From Phyto melanocephala (Eukaryota; Arthropoda; Insecta; Diptera; Rhinophoridae), in NCBI GenBank assembly GCA_941918925.1, contig OW799234.1:130428895-130492894 (forward strand): a stretch of DNA of 64,000 bases, written 5' to 3'. Positions 1 through 12,302 of this stretch are shown here, one piece after another (position 1 is the first letter of the stretch; every line of letters starts with the position of its first letter). Under the pieces are notes generated by a model, which saw nothing but the letters and a program-made list of their open reading frames with translations, was not told where the DNA came from and did no database searches. The position numbers and the translations under genes were made by a program.

Positions 1-1725
1 ATCAGAGCCGTCACAAATTGGCAACATTGACCCGCCCTTATTAAAAGCTCATTACTACTGAATAGACTACAGTGTTTAATACACATACGACTAATTCACA
101 ACTTAGACGCTTAAATAATAGCTTAGCATATCAACAGAATTATGAATTAAATTATAGCCCGGACTACAGACTATACCTTCGACACCATGGAATAAATCAT
201 ACTTTGAAGAGTAGGTAAATATATTTAGCTTTAAGAAAATGTCAACACTTTTCCCAATACAAATTATTTGACTTCAGCAATTGCAGTTATTTGTTTAATG
301 CGTTTAAGTGATGAAAGCCTAGCTTGTTTTTTTTTATTATTCTTTTCTGTTCTCATAGAAATTAAACTTCAAAAGCAGGATGTGCAAGTATTTTGTTGTT
401 GTATTTTCATATCATAAAGTAAAAAAAATACCGCCAGAAAGAAAAGAATGAAGAACCTGGTTTAATGGCAAGAAAAGTATGTTGATTTGTTTCAATGATT
501 ACGAACATAAGTATCTGACTCTAAAGCTGTAGCTGTAACTGGGAAATGAATAAACAAGTGAATGAACATAGAAAACATAAGAATTCTTCAGAGTCGTACA
601 GAGTGAGTACAAGCACAGTTATCTTTAATTGCAACTGAACTATACCAGCAGACATGAATGTAGAAAAAAGTAATGAAAATAAAAAGTAGAAAAACTCAAA
701 AAGAACTCTATTAAAAAAAAATGAAAATAATAAAGGAATTCAACTCTTGAAAAGTAGAAAGAAATAAAGAACAAAAGTAGACGCGACAATTCAATGATGA
801 CGACAATTGTACAAACACACAACCACAGAAAAATAAAGAATACATTCATTTCTACGTACGTATGTATGCATGCAAACACATCTGAACGCAGCATATAGAG
901 CGTGCAATACAATACAAAACAGTTGGAGAGAATATTATTTAGTATGACGAGTACGTACGTACATTTGACTCAAGTGCAAGTTTAGAAGAGCAACAGACAG
1001 AACGACAGACAAACGAAGAGACAGACGTACCGACAAACACACACAACATAGACCGACTGGCAACACAACAATAAAGCATACTTGCAACATTCATGCTGCA
1101 ACTAACAATTGATTCACAATTTTCTACAAAAAATATGCTGAAAGACAAAACGAAGAAAACAAAACTTGTCACAACGTCTTGCAAAATTTTCAAGTTACAG
1201 ATTGTTTTTGTTGTTGTTTCTGTTTATACGCCAAATACCCTTCAAATGTTGAAATTCATTAAATTAATTGTAAAACATATATTAAGTGCAGGGTGCATAT
1301 ACTGTCGAGAATGTAACTGATTCAGAGGCATACATTATTTACAGGTTGTGCAAGAAACTTTCGTCTAAAACTAGATTTACGTTTAAGGATATAATTTTCA
1401 GTTAAGGTCTACATAGTGGCATGAATTTGAATTTTATTCCGTTTATTCTCTCAGCAGGGGCTTAAAGATAAAAAATAACCCAACAAATTATTAAATTTTA
1501 AAACCCAATAGTGACCTGTATTATCCTAAATCCATTACAGCTCTGTATTGAATTGAATTGTCCAAATACCCTTAAATATTTACGGACTAAGATTAAGCGA
1601 CTAAATTAAGGAATGCAGCCGTCTGGATTCGAAAACAAATTAAATAGGTTTGAAAGAAAGAGAGTGATGAATCAAATTAAAAGAAATGGAAAATTGCTAG
1701 TAAATATTAAATATTTGGTAAAGAG
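1..1725. other. AT-rich DNA, no gene recognised
   Basis: This stretch is AT-rich with short simple-sequence runs, such as TACG/TATG runs near 850 and 950. The reading frames on both strands are short, rich in Phe, Cys, Val and Ser, and match no domain I know. I see no terminal inverted repeats or target duplications. It is probably intergenic or intronic. Confidence 0.5.
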
Positions 1726-1775
1726 CCTCCAAGATTCGGCATAGCCAAACATAGCATTTCAACTTATTTTTAATT
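1726..1775 (+). mobile_element. Worn Helentron 3' end
   Basis: The sequence AGATTCGGCATAGCCAAAC followed by ATAGCATTTCAACTTATTTT matches, with several substitutions, the 3' hairpin and tail seen intact at 6863-6903 (TTCGGC..GCCGAA, then TATAGCACTCTTACTTGTTT). The hairpin stem is partly broken here. I see no matching 5' end upstream, so this is an old fragment. Confidence 0.6.
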
Positions 1776-3022
1776 TAATTTTGTTGTGCAACATCAAGTG
1801 GTTGGTTGTGTAGTGCACCATCTCTTACTTTACGTCTCCGAAACAGTGAGTTTGTGCGTTTGAATTGTTCTAAAATGTGCGTCTCTTGGAATGTCAAAGA
1901 TTTAAATTTTTTGTTGTATTTTGTTTTATCTATTGAACTGCTTTTTTTGTTTTTTTTTGGTTTTCGATACTTACGTATATTGTCGTCGTCGTTGTCATTT
2001 AACGTGATAAAGGTTTAAACTTAGATGGTATTAATTTAATTTACGAGTTCAGCAAACAAAAGGGGAGAAGGAGACGCACACATGCAAGAGAGATTAAAAG
2101 AAGCAACTTTGAAGTCTGTCAGATTAAATTTTTTTAAATATTTTAGCTGTATCGTGATAACTGGCTGTCACTTAAAATTTAGAGGTTTAGTATCAGTTAA
2201 TTTTTTTTCATTCTTTTTAATGTTTTAATACATTTATGAAAAAAAAATGGATTATTAATGCAGTTTTAAAACGTATGTAAGTGATATTGAAGTTATAAAG
2301 ATGTTACCTGGTGAGTAACAAGGGTATCTAAAGCTTTGTTATTTTGCTTGTTATTTCCACAATATCGATTTTCTACCCAATACAGTTTGAAAGCTTTTAA
2401 AAGAGCATAGCCGATTATGCGATGCCCTGTCTGTTCGTATGTCTGTTTAAATCAATTTTTTAAAGTTCTTGTATGTTGCTCATACCTGTATGTGGCATCT
2501 AGTTTTCAGGAATATTCAGGAGAAAATCAGTATAATAAACCAGCGAAATCAATTCATAGTCGCAAAGAAATACGACTGCCTATTTTTCCCATATTCGCAA
2601 CACAAAAATTAACATTTCTGATACATTTTCTGATACAGGTTTTTGGTGCTCTTCGAAAGAGCTGTTCGACTTGTTTTGCATTGCCAATATCTGTTTTAAA
2701 TTTTTTTTCTGATACAGCTTTTCTTTCAATGTTCAAGTCTACCTTATACTGTTTAATGGCTTTTAAAATAGTGTGACGATGGGTCTTAGGATCTTGTTCT
2801 TGGACTTTCTTGAAAAGTTGTAAATATTTTTGCACGTACTTTTTGTTTTGTTTTTAATTTTAATCAAAATAACAGTTGAAAATTAATGATTTAGAAAAGT
2901 TAACATCTGAAATATTTTTAAAAGTTAACGGAATATAAAAAATAAGAATCTGAGGAATCAAGTAAAAGTTTTGGCTGAAATAGTGTGAATAAGTTTTTTT
3001 CTAAATCACTCTTTATTTACAT
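1776..3022. other. AT-rich DNA, no gene recognised
   Basis: The two overlapping reading frames near 2417-2835 lie on opposite strands over the same bases, and neither shows a recognisable domain. I see no element boundaries. Confidence 0.4.
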
Positions 3023-3315
3023 ACTAGCTTGTGCCCGCGACTTCGTCTGCGTTGTTATCGGGATAAAAGGTACACTCAGTATTAACAACAAAAATAAAAA
3101 TATTTACAACAAAAACAACCCGTTTAGGATGTGTGATGATGAGATTGCCAACGACTTCTTGTTATTATCGTGATAAAAGGTAGCCTATGTGTTAATCTAG
3201 GTTGTTATCTATCTATGTGCCGAATTTCATTTGGTTCCGCTCAGCCGTTTTTGCGTGATTGAGTAACAAATATCCAAACATACAAACATTCACATTTATT
3301 ATATTAAGTAGGATG
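3023..3315 (+). mobile_element. RTE-like LINE/SINE 3' fragment
   Basis: The segment begins ACTAGCTTGTGCCCGCGACT and ends near TATTATATTAAGTAGGATG. Between them are the phrases CTATGTGCCGAATTTCATT and GCTCAGCCGTTTTTGCGTGA. From general knowledge this arrangement is typical of the 3' region of RTE-type non-LTR elements, and of SINEs that borrow it, which are common in insect genomes. Within the fragment a TTATCG-GATAAAAGGTA block occurs twice (near 3054 and 3164), so the middle is internally duplicated. No protein-coding part is present. The family name is tentative. Confidence 0.55.
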
Positions 3316-5954
3316 TATTAAGATACAAACGGTATGACAAACTTATATACACCCTTTTACACTCTCGTTTGAAAGTTATACAAAATATTAAAATTGTATT
3401 ACTTATTACTTTGTGGTTGCTCTTTCCCCTAAATGAAACGTTTACAATTCACTAGTTAAAACCAAATTATATGATTGAACAAATTTGTTTTACGTTTTAA
3501 TTTTAAAATGGTGGAAAATTTTAGTATGAAATAGTTATTTAACAAACAAAACATAATTCATAGAAGTATGAGAAATTTGATCGGGGAATTGTGTTTATGA
3601 CAGTTTAAACAAATATTAACATTTATGCAACGAACAGCGCTGACATGACTCTACTACAAAAAAAAAAAACAAAAGGAATTTAAAATTGAAACAAAATTTA
3701 AAAGTCCTGCTGCAGTAACTAATGGAACTTAAACCAGCATGAATATCTGTGTATATCTGTACATATGTATGTATATACACATATGCATATCTAAGTGCAC
3801 ATGAATGTAGTATAAACAACAGCAGTAGCAAAGGAAACAAAACTAAACAGCAAATACATGGAATATTAAAGTAAAAAGTAAACAGGAGTTTGCATGTGTG
3901 TGTGTGTGTGTGTAAAACTATGGAACAACAAGTACCTGTCTAAAATCGTTAGTTTGCATACATATTTCCATTGCATAAATACCTTTACAGTAGAATTACG
4001 GTTTGAATCAAGAAATCTATTAAAAATATTAGTGTTCCAAGGAGGTGCTTTTGTCAAGACTTTACTGTATGATGCACATGGCATACTCGGAAACATTAAT
4101 CTCAACAGGAGAAACAAAATACATTAGAGCGAGCAACTGTTGATGAGGATAATGATGTTGCTGATAGTTGTTACATGTTGGAGTTTGTTGTCGTGTAGTC
4201 AGATGGGGGTTGTATGTACGAGTGCCTGAATGTTAGATGTAAATTTATTCACATGTTTATTTATACTCGTACATGCACGCACACACACATGCACACACAC
4301 ACGCACACATAATAACTATATGTCTTGATTTAAGGAAAAAATAAGTAAAAAGTTTTTTTTTCGTCTTTTATTCTGCTTTTAATTTAGTATAAAAGATTAA
4401 TTAGAGCATAAGTTAGTTTTGAGATTTACACATAAAGTAGACAAATTTCTAAACACTGCAAAGAACATAATTGGTATTTAAAGGAATGAAGTCGCTAGTT
4501 TATAATACACATTATGGTTTGGCAAAGATCGAAGCTATGATTTAATCCAAGGCTTACATAAGGCTTACAGCTATGAAGTGCAAAAGATAAATTTAGGTAA
4601 ATTTGTTTTATTATTTAATCTTCGGTTCTATATTTTAATTCTATGCAAAATAAGTTGTTTTCATAAAAAATAAATTTTTACCAAATTATAGATTTAAAAG
4701 CAAAACTTAATTTTTTCATACAAATAAATTTGGAAAAAGGACAATTTTTAAATTGTTTTTTTTTTTATAATATAAATTCAAAATTTATTTAAAAAAATGT
4801 TTTCCTCAATCGCTCACTTGGTGCTTACCTCCTTCCAATGAAATGTCCAAATAATAAAAATTGGACTTTAAAACAATTTCATTAAATTTATTTATTTAAT
4901 TTAATAAAAAAGCGATAAAGTTTCACAAAAATGTCAATAAAAACCATTTTTTTTAAAAAACATTGTTCACATGAAACAACATGTGCATTTTGGGTTGTCC
5001 CAGTAGGGATTGAGTAAAATAGTCTATAGTCTAACATAAAACGTGTTTTTTTTCAAAGACGGAAAACAGTAAATTGGCATTACTGTTTTCTATGATAGCT
5101 TATGCAACAGGTCGCCAATTCGACCTTTTAAAATTTATTTTGAAAACCATGGTTCAATTCAACAAACTCATCCATCGGTCATCAGGGGAAACATTAGAAT
5201 AAAGAAAGTTTTAAAGTCAAAAGTTTAAAATTTATAAGCGCCATGGTGACAAATTTATAGTCTAGACTATGGTCTACTCCATATTTTACAATATTTTGTG
5301 TCTGAACCTTAAATGAAATTCTTTTAAAGCATTTCATTACTATTTAATAAAAACAACAGATTAATTGTACTTTTGTTGGATGTTCTTAAACATTAAACAT
5401 AATTAAAATTTTGTGTTTGTATGCGGCAAAAATAGTTGTTCCTGTTTAAGTTTCTTAGAGATTAATAATAATATTAACACACGCACACACGCGCACACAC
5501 ACTCATACAAATAAAATAACATACATTCGTTTAATATAATGTAAATCAACAAAACTATTGTTTTAGATATGCATGTATGTATTAGTGTGTAAATACTGCT
5601 GCAGGATATAATGAGAATTTTGTGGTTTTGTTGAATCTCTCTTCTCTCATTCTTCCCCAAGCCATCTGTCATTGTGACAGTGGTTATATAGAACACATCG
5701 AGTGTGTGTCTCCTGTCTTTGAATGTTGGCTTAATTGTAACAAATTTTATGCAATTAATATTTATCTTACAATAAATTTTATGTTTTATAATTGTTGTAA
5801 TTGTCAGCAAGGTTTCTGTTGTTGTTTTCGGTAACAGTTCTCAACAATGAGAGAATAACGCAGCCTGTAAGACAAATTAATAGATGAACAAATGTTTAAG
5901 TACATACATATGTATGTAAGCATGTATGTATGTATGCATGTATGTATGTACGGA
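3316..5954. other. AT-rich DNA with microsatellites
   Basis: There is no supported gene. Simple repeats include a TG run near 3895-3912, AC-rich tracts near 4275-4305 and 5478-5500, and TATG/TGTA runs at 5900-5951. The frame at 5403-5810 on the minus strand is built largely from these tracts and has no recognisable domain. Confidence 0.5.
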
Positions 5955-6175
5955 CCCAATAAAAAAGCCTTTAAGAGTAATAGTGAGTAAAGTGGTTCAA
6001 GTTGGGTGAAACATGCATGATTATAACATTAACGTGTTATTGGAGATTATGTGTTGAAATTATGAAATGAAAATATTAAAAAACTTCAGTCAATTCCAAT
6101 CAGTTCATGGAACGAATGCGTATTACGTGAAAGCAGAGTTGATTTTGTTTGTTTACATGAACTATTTAAATTGAA

Positions 6176-6903
6176 TTTTTATACCCTTCACACAGTGAAA
6201 AAGGGTATATATAGGTTTGTCATTCCGTGTGAAATTTCTACAATTTTCATTTCCGACCCCATAAAGTATATATTTTCTGAAAGCTTATGAATAGGGGAGT
6301 CGATTAAGCCCTGTCAGTCTGTCCGTCTGACCGTGAGTATGTTGAAATCAACTTTTTGAAGCCCCCCGACATAGGTTGGACCCGGGTAAAGTATTTAAAT
6401 ATCAGAAATATTCGGGAGTAGATCGGTATTGAAAATCAGAAATATCGGTGCATAAACAACTGAGATATGAGCAAAAACCCACGACCACCTCGATTTTTTT
6501 TTCACAAAAACAACAACAACATACATACATACAAACGTGTATACTGGTTAGAGAAAACGTGGCATCGAATCCCAACTGAGCCAAAAAAAAATTTTTTTTA
6601 ATTTTTTTAAAATTTTTTTTAAAATTTTTTTATATTTTTTTTTTATTTTTTATTTTATATATTATTTATATTTTTATTATTATTTTATTTTTTTTTTGTT
6701 TTATATATGTATATTATATATATAATAATTTTTTTTTTTAATTTTTTTTTAAATTTTTTTTTTTTCGTTTTTTTAACATACATACGTGTACGTATTTAAT
6801 ATGGGATGAATGGTGATACAAGCAACTGTTATTGCATGACTACACGTTGTGAAGGGTATATAAGATTCGGCATGGCCGAATATAGCACTCTTACTTGTTT
6901 TTT
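6176..6903 (+). mobile_element. Non-autonomous Helentron (mini-me type)
   Basis: The 5' end is TTTTTATACCCTTCAC, with an inverted GTGAAAAAGGGTATA beside it. The phrase CGACCCCATAAAGTATATAT is followed by a GTCTGTCCGTCTGACC tract, which is the TA-rich and GTCY arrangement described for dipteran mini-me elements. The 3' end has GTGAAGGGTATA, a TTCGGCATGGCCGAA hairpin and TATAGCACTCTTACTTGTTT. The middle (6587-6775) is an extreme T/A low-complexity run. There is no Rep, helicase or OTU coding, so it depends on an autonomous relative. It sits inside the CCCAGC-ended copy 1. Copies with the same layout occur on the minus strand at 50523, 57176 and 63519. Confidence 0.85.
6587..6775. repeat. T/A low-complexity core of Helentron
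   Basis: The run is almost entirely T and A, made of poly-T blocks separated by A or AT. Copies of the same element elsewhere have the complementary A-rich core at the same place. Confidence 0.9.
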
Positions 6904-7032
6904 TGTCGAACTTTTCTGTTTAAACTTATATTTAAATTTTAATCAGGCTTGAGTTCATATTAACATTCTTATTGTTACAAAGAATTTTTTTAATTGTAAT
7001 AAATGAAAGAATAACCTGAAAAATTATATTTT

Positions 7033-7170
7033 TACCGACACTAGCCGAGTGGAATGCATTTTCGAAACCAGCTACGATTTCATCATCAGTACTCTTTGAT
7101 CGGTGGTTACATGTTGGTTATAAATATCATCTATTTAACTTCCGGGACTTAAGCTAATTGAATTCGGTAA
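7033..7170 (+). repeat. Dispersed repeat, homologous to 48748-48925
   Basis: The phrase GAGTGGAATGCATTTTCGAA is followed by CAGCTACGATTTCATCATCA and ACTCTTTGATC. The reverse complement of 48790-48925 has the same order with few changes (GAGTGGAATGCACTTTCGAA, CAGCTACGGTTTCATAATCA). I see no coding potential, and the boundaries are not sharp. Confidence 0.6.
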
Positions 7171-7597
7171 CTACTTTAGTTTTTCCTTTTCATATATATT
7201 TTTACCACAACGAGTTAGATTAAAATTTTTTACCAAATTAAAATTATTTATGATATTTTGCATGCATTTGCATGTATTTTGAAGCACATCAATGACGACA
7301 AACTATTTTGTACTTAGGGAGGCATGAAAAATGCCTTCTCTTATACTATTCATATAGAGGTCATGAAAAATGTTATCTATAGTAAACTAGTGCAAGATTT
7401 TTTTACTGGGTACGTATGTATGTAGTAACTTCGTTCATTTTTGGATTTACAGAGTATAACTGTTGAGTTTTCTAATTAATTTAATTAGGTAAGTGCCTGT
7501 TAACCTAATAAATTCAAAAGGAAATTTTGCATAAGAAGAGTAAAATTTTAAGAACTGCATCCAAAACAATACTACTCATAGGTATATTGCAAAATAT

Positions 7598-8349
7598 ATA
7601 TTGGGTGATTTTTTAATTGTTTTGGGTATTGCAAATTGAAAAAACAAACAGAAAATTTTATAAAAGTAAAAGAAATAATTATTTAAGGTTATAAATGAAT
7701 GTCCCCGTCTACGCCATATTGCGTTTATTCGTGAGTGAATGCCTGCCAAAGATTATTTCATGTAAATGGTGCCCGCATCTATGCCATATTTCGTTCATTC
7801 GTTAGCTCTAGCTTTGGCTCAAATAATTGCTCAGCAAACTCGCCTCGCAATACGTTCATGGAATTGCGTGTCATGTTCTTCCATTTTTGGTAAAAAAAAT
7901 ACGGTTATCACAGTTAATACAATTATATATATTAAACAAGAGCTGCAAGTGTTAAGCAAAGCGCTAACGCAGAAGTGATAAACCTAAAGAACGTTGTGTA
8001 AGGAATGGTAATGTTCAGTTGTATTTTTCAATAATATTCACTTAATAGAAATAAAAATCGAAATAAAATTGCCTGATTGACCTGAAAATAGCTTAAATAG
8101 CAATTTTTACAACAAACAAAAAACAACAGCTTTCCTGCAGTCATTTTCAATACCTAACGCCTTGTCAAAATTGAAATTGAATGAATTACAAAGCGTTGCA
8201 GCGCAGTATTTCGGTTTGCTTCACAGAAATCGTATGAACATGAGAATATTTGACAGTTTGCTGCTCTTGTTTAGGTTTGGATTTCACGAGTCTTTTTTTT
8301 TCACTTAAAAAAATTTCCACTGACAAAGCAAATAGAAAAAAATCACCCT
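7598..8349. mobile_element. Mariner-type non-autonomous element
   Basis: The ends are near-perfect inverted repeats: TTGGGTGATTTTTT on the left and AAAAAAATCACCCTA on the right, each next to TA, the usual mariner target duplication. A GGGTGATTTTTT terminus is, from general knowledge, typical of the insect mariner family whose transposase relics occur elsewhere in this window. The interior (about 750 bp) has no recognisable transposase. A phrase GCCTCGCAATACGTTCATGG near 7840 recurs at about 9042, outside the element. Confidence 0.55.
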
Positions 8350-11020
8350 ATACGTACAAAATTGACTTAAACTGCAAAAGAAAGAAACCTTCATACATTA
8401 CATACTTATAATAAATGCATTTGGGAAATTCATTATTTATTAGTTTGTATGCTTATATGCATCATGCATCAGGCTACAAGAGATGTAAAATTAATTAACA
8501 AATAAGAACAATATAATAATTAAATGAAATGTTAACAATTAGTTTGATGAATTTCTTGAGAATTATAATGAAACAAATACTGTAGATTCATTCAAAAAAA
8601 ATTTTAAATTGTAAAATAGAAACAAATGTTGAACTTTTTGTATTAAAAGTTTAATGAAAGCAGAAATTTTAAACCACTTTTTGTAGAAGGGGCCGTAGCT
8701 AGGCGTAGGTTAAAAAGGCTTCAATACAGCTGGGGGTTTTTTTTTGGTATAGAAAGGTGTATTAGGCAGAAAGAATTCGGCCGTAATTAAAAAACTAGAT
8801 GTTTGCTGCTCTTGAGGTTTAACACACCAGGCAAATTATTTATAGCGAACTAAGAATTAGATACTTATTTTGGCGTTTTGGTCCAAAATACATTTCGTTA
8901 AGCGAAATTCCATGTGTTTAAAGTGTGCAAAAAAAACACAAGCGTCAAGAAGAAAAAAATCACTGATAAAGTATAATTCAAGATATTAAATGGAATCATG
9001 TAAATGATCTTAGACATTGTTTGGCTATAAAGATCAAGCTTGCCTCGCAATAGGCTAATGGAATTGCGTGTCGTGTTGCGATAATAAAAAATGAACTCGC
9101 AGTGCAACTCGCAGGATTTTAAATTTCATTTGTATTCATATGATATGATTACGTGAAATTATATATTGATTTTATAGTTATGTGAGATCATATAATGTTT
9201 ACTTTGAACTATAATTTGGTCGCTTGTAAAATGATTATATGAAATTGCTTATTATCTAATAAACATTTGCAATCTTAAGCACGATAGTTTTTTAATCAAC
9301 ATTTGATAACAATTGCTAACCTGCAAGCATTATATGTTTAAAACCACAACCATACAAGCCAAAGCATAGTATTTATGTTGCTGTTAGTTAACCAAGATTT
9401 TTCTTCGCGTGTAGAGACTATTTTTAACTGTTGACTCATTTAACACAAGCTACAAAAATATGCTAAAAATAATTCTAATTTAGTTTATTTGGTTTTTAAG
9501 TAATTTCAACGTTAAGTCAGACAGACAAACACTAAGTGCTTTATAAAAAAGGCACTTCATGAATTTTAATTTTGCGTGTCAAATCCTTTTAATGTTCTTT
9601 ATGAGTCTTCTCCTTGAAAAAAATCACAAAAAACATAATGATACACAATAACAAAAAAAAAATGTATAAAAATACCCCACAACTTTTACCCAACATTACC
9701 TACCACTCACTACCACACCAAACTACCTCCATCACCAAATTAATATAAAAAACTTCGCATAAATTTTCATAAAAAAAAAACAAAAATCTTGCAAGAGTCC
9801 TTTTTTTTTTTGTGAAAATAAAAACATAAAAATTAAGGATTTTTTTTGTAATCTTAAAGTAACAAAATTTATAAGTCTCTTGTGAGTTGTATACACAACA
9901 TGCCGAATACACAAACACTTACACATACTCATACATCTTGCACAAAACAAAAAGCTTCCCTGATAACAGTTATTAGTGCTTTACTTAGAGCGGCAGACAG
10001 ACTGACAAACAGACATACAGCCACTTCTTGCCATAAAAAATTTAACAAACATGTTTTGTTTTTAGTTTGAAAAGTTTAATTCCCCTTTGAAAATCAAAAT
10101 TGTTTTTGTGTTTGTTTTATGGTTATCAATTGATAAGAAGTCATTGTATCAATTCACTGTCTGTCACCTTCAAAGTTTTACCCAGGAGTATGTGTATGAA
10201 TTTTTAAAAAACAATTTCTTAATTATTTATTAATTAAACTTTTTATTTTAATTTTTTTTTAATATTGTTTGTGTAACATGTCTTATTTATGATGTTTTGA
10301 ATTGACTATTATTGTCAGAGAACACATTAAAGTGAATTGGTATGGTTTAAATTAATTTCAATTGAAAAGAGCTTCAAATACCGATTTAAAATAATTTTAG
10401 AAAAAAATTACTAAAGAAATTTATTATATTCTTAGCAACAACAAGAACAAGGCTAAACAAACTAAACAATTTCTTAAAGCTAGAGTTGTCTAGCTTTGTA
10501 GTTAAACTTTAACGCTCATAATCTGTTTTAAAATTAAGTAAAAAGTGATTACATTTCTAAAATTTGTTAGAAGTTTAAATTGAAATATGCCAGCTTAAAA
10601 TGCTGATTTAATCATAAACTTTCACGTTTTATGTTTTTGCATTCACTTAATGTTTCTTTAAGCTCAGCAAGTTTAAAGGCTTTAACAAGTAAAGCTTTTG
10701 AAAAACTTTTGATAATTTTTTATTTAATATGTTTTTCTAATTTTCAAACTTAAAATCTGTATTTTATATACAGAATTATTTTTTTATAATCTAATATTCT
10801 TCAGAGAAAATTTTTTTTTATAAATTAAACAATTAACAAAATTTATAAAGAAAATTGTCCCTGAAGAAGCAAACCAATATGTTAGCGAGATATTGGATTA
10901 TAATACACAATTTAATTTTTTATATAAAGCTTAAGTAAGGACCACATAATCATAACAAAGTTTCGAAGAAATCTATATAAAATTTTTTAAATCTAAATCT
11001 AATTACATACATTCATAAAG
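8350..11020. other. AT-rich DNA, no gene recognised
   Basis: Apart from the short repeated phrase near 9042 and poly-A/T runs near 9770-9850, I see nothing structured. The two overlapping minus-strand frames at 9700-9950 read the same poly-A tract and look like artefacts. A GACAGACTGACAAACAGACA tract near 9993 resembles the GTCY part of a Helentron in reverse, but no ends were found. Confidence 0.4.
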
Positions 11021-11021
11021 G

Positions 11022-11560
11022 AGGGTGTTTTTGAGGACGGCTATAATTAACGATAGAGTTAACTTTCAAGCGAACTGACATGCTCGGCTCACTTTTTGAT
11101 ATTAATAACAAGTAAGCCTGGAAAATTCTCATGAATACATTGACGCTTCAACAAAGCTTCCGAATTATTCGAACTTGCTTTGAAAACTAGTCATCGATGA
11201 AGCTCGTTCTTGGATTAACGGCTTTGTTAATAAACAAAATGGATGCTTATAAAGAATTTTTATTCACTTTGCACTGTTTGGTGCTGCTGGCATCATTCAC
11301 TATGGCACTGTGATCTATTAGTATTTGTTTGAAAGTATGGATGACATTGATTCAGGCGAGATGTGTTTTCAACAGGCTGGCATGCGTTGACCGCAACCAT
11401 CGATTTATTGGCAATAAGTTAAATTCGAGAAATGGATCTGTCAAAGAGCTTTTACTTTCTTTCTTAAAATGCGTTAAGTAAGAAGCTTGTTGAGCAAATC
11501 TTTGCATTAAACAGTTGGATTTTTTTGACTTTAAAAAAGTGAAATAATACATTGCAATTA
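11022..11560 (+). pseudogene. Deleted mariner-family transposase
   Basis: A mariner/IS630-Tc1 transposase would cut and paste its element at TA sites. Here only pieces remain, in changing frames. LTLQQSFRIIRTCFEN at 11140-11188 resembles the N-terminal helix-turn-helix start. WINGFVNKQNGC at 11211-11246 is the conserved motif around the first catalytic Asp region. MDDIDSGEMCFQQAG (from 11337) is the block before the second catalytic Asp, with Ala where Asp-Gly is expected, and ATIDLLA is at 11393-11413. The first two motifs lie only about 20 bases apart, although in an intact protein they are separated by well over 100 residues, so the centre is deleted. The 5' end GGAGGGTGTTTTTGAGGA resembles the GGGTGATTTTTT terminus. 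The gene is certainly inactive. Confidence 0.75.
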
Positions 11561-11981
11561 CTATAATTAATATACAATTGGATTTTCAAGCAGAATAACT
11601 GTATATTATGAGTGTTTAATTATGATTTTGACTATGTAAGTGATCGGAGGCTGTGGATGTAGTGTATTCTAGAAATTAAATTTTTAGGCAAGTTTTCAAG
11701 CATTTCGGGTTCTTGACAATTCTATTGCAAGCCGTTTAAAATTGCTGATTTGTTTACATTGCCTTATAACTTTACGCAACAGCATCGGAAATAATTCCAA
11801 GGCAAAAAAAAAACAAACAATCTTTAAACAAAGAAAAACATGGCTGAGATGATCATAATCTAGGAACACATTTTATGATTGAATTGTATGTTTGTAATTA
11901 AAACATCCCAGCATAAAAGGCATGCAAAAGAAATAGTGATTGCATGGTTTCAACACAAGATGAAGTTGTTCAAGTTAGGTG

Positions 11982-12187
11982 TTGGTTGGTTGGTTGGTTA
12001 ACGTGGTAGTTCACTGCACGCAAACAGTCAAGTGGAGTCTGTATGAATCCGTTTTGACTGGACCACATCTCTCGTCAGCTCTAATGTATCCTAGAATAAA
12101 TCCAAGAGTAAGGGTACTAGATCCACCCCGTGGCCGTGAGGTATCTCAGTAGTTCAATTTCAGTTATCGCAGAGAGGCCATCCAGTA
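11982..12187 (-). mobile_element. Short retroelement with 11-bp TSD
   Basis: A 206-bp insert is flanked by perfect direct repeats CAAGTTAGGTG at 11971-11981 and 12188-12198. Its left end is four TTGG units, which on the minus strand would be a (CCAA)n tail, so I infer minus orientation. Variable-length TSDs plus a simple-repeat tail indicate target-primed reverse transcription, meaning a SINE or a 5'-truncated LINE. I see no convincing tRNA-like promoter and no reading frame, so which of the two it is stays open. Confidence 0.75.
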
Positions 12188-12302
12188 CAAGTTAGGTGAA
12201 ACACGCATGATTTTAGCTTTAACGTAATTGTAAATCATTTGTTGATATGAAAATATTATAAAACTTAATCGATTCCAATTAGCGCATGGAACGCATGCAT
12301 CT

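Larger units (their letters stand above)
5955..7410 (+). mobile_element. CCCAGC-ended element, copy 1, interrupted
   Basis: The left end starts CCCAATAAAAAAGCC and the right end is GATTTTTTTACTGGG, roughly inverted. The flanks of the interruption align with the copy at 11907-13249: GGTGAAACATGCATGATT against GGTGAAACACGCATGATT, and GCATGAAAAATGCCTTCTCTT against GCATAAAGAATGCCTTCTCTT. Removing the inserted block (about 6171-7250) leaves a core of about 376 bp, close to the ~399 bp core of copy 2. It is non-autonomous. The superfamily and TSD are not resolved. Confidence 0.6.

Noticed and set aside
640..1193. Minus-strand frames rich in Phe, Tyr, Cys and Ser
   Set aside because: Composition reflects A-rich sequence on the other strand; no domain, splice context or conserved motif was seen.
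5403..5810. 135-residue minus-strand frame
   Set aside because: It runs through AC-repeat tracts (CACACGC), giving ECVCACVRVL, and has no recognisable domain.
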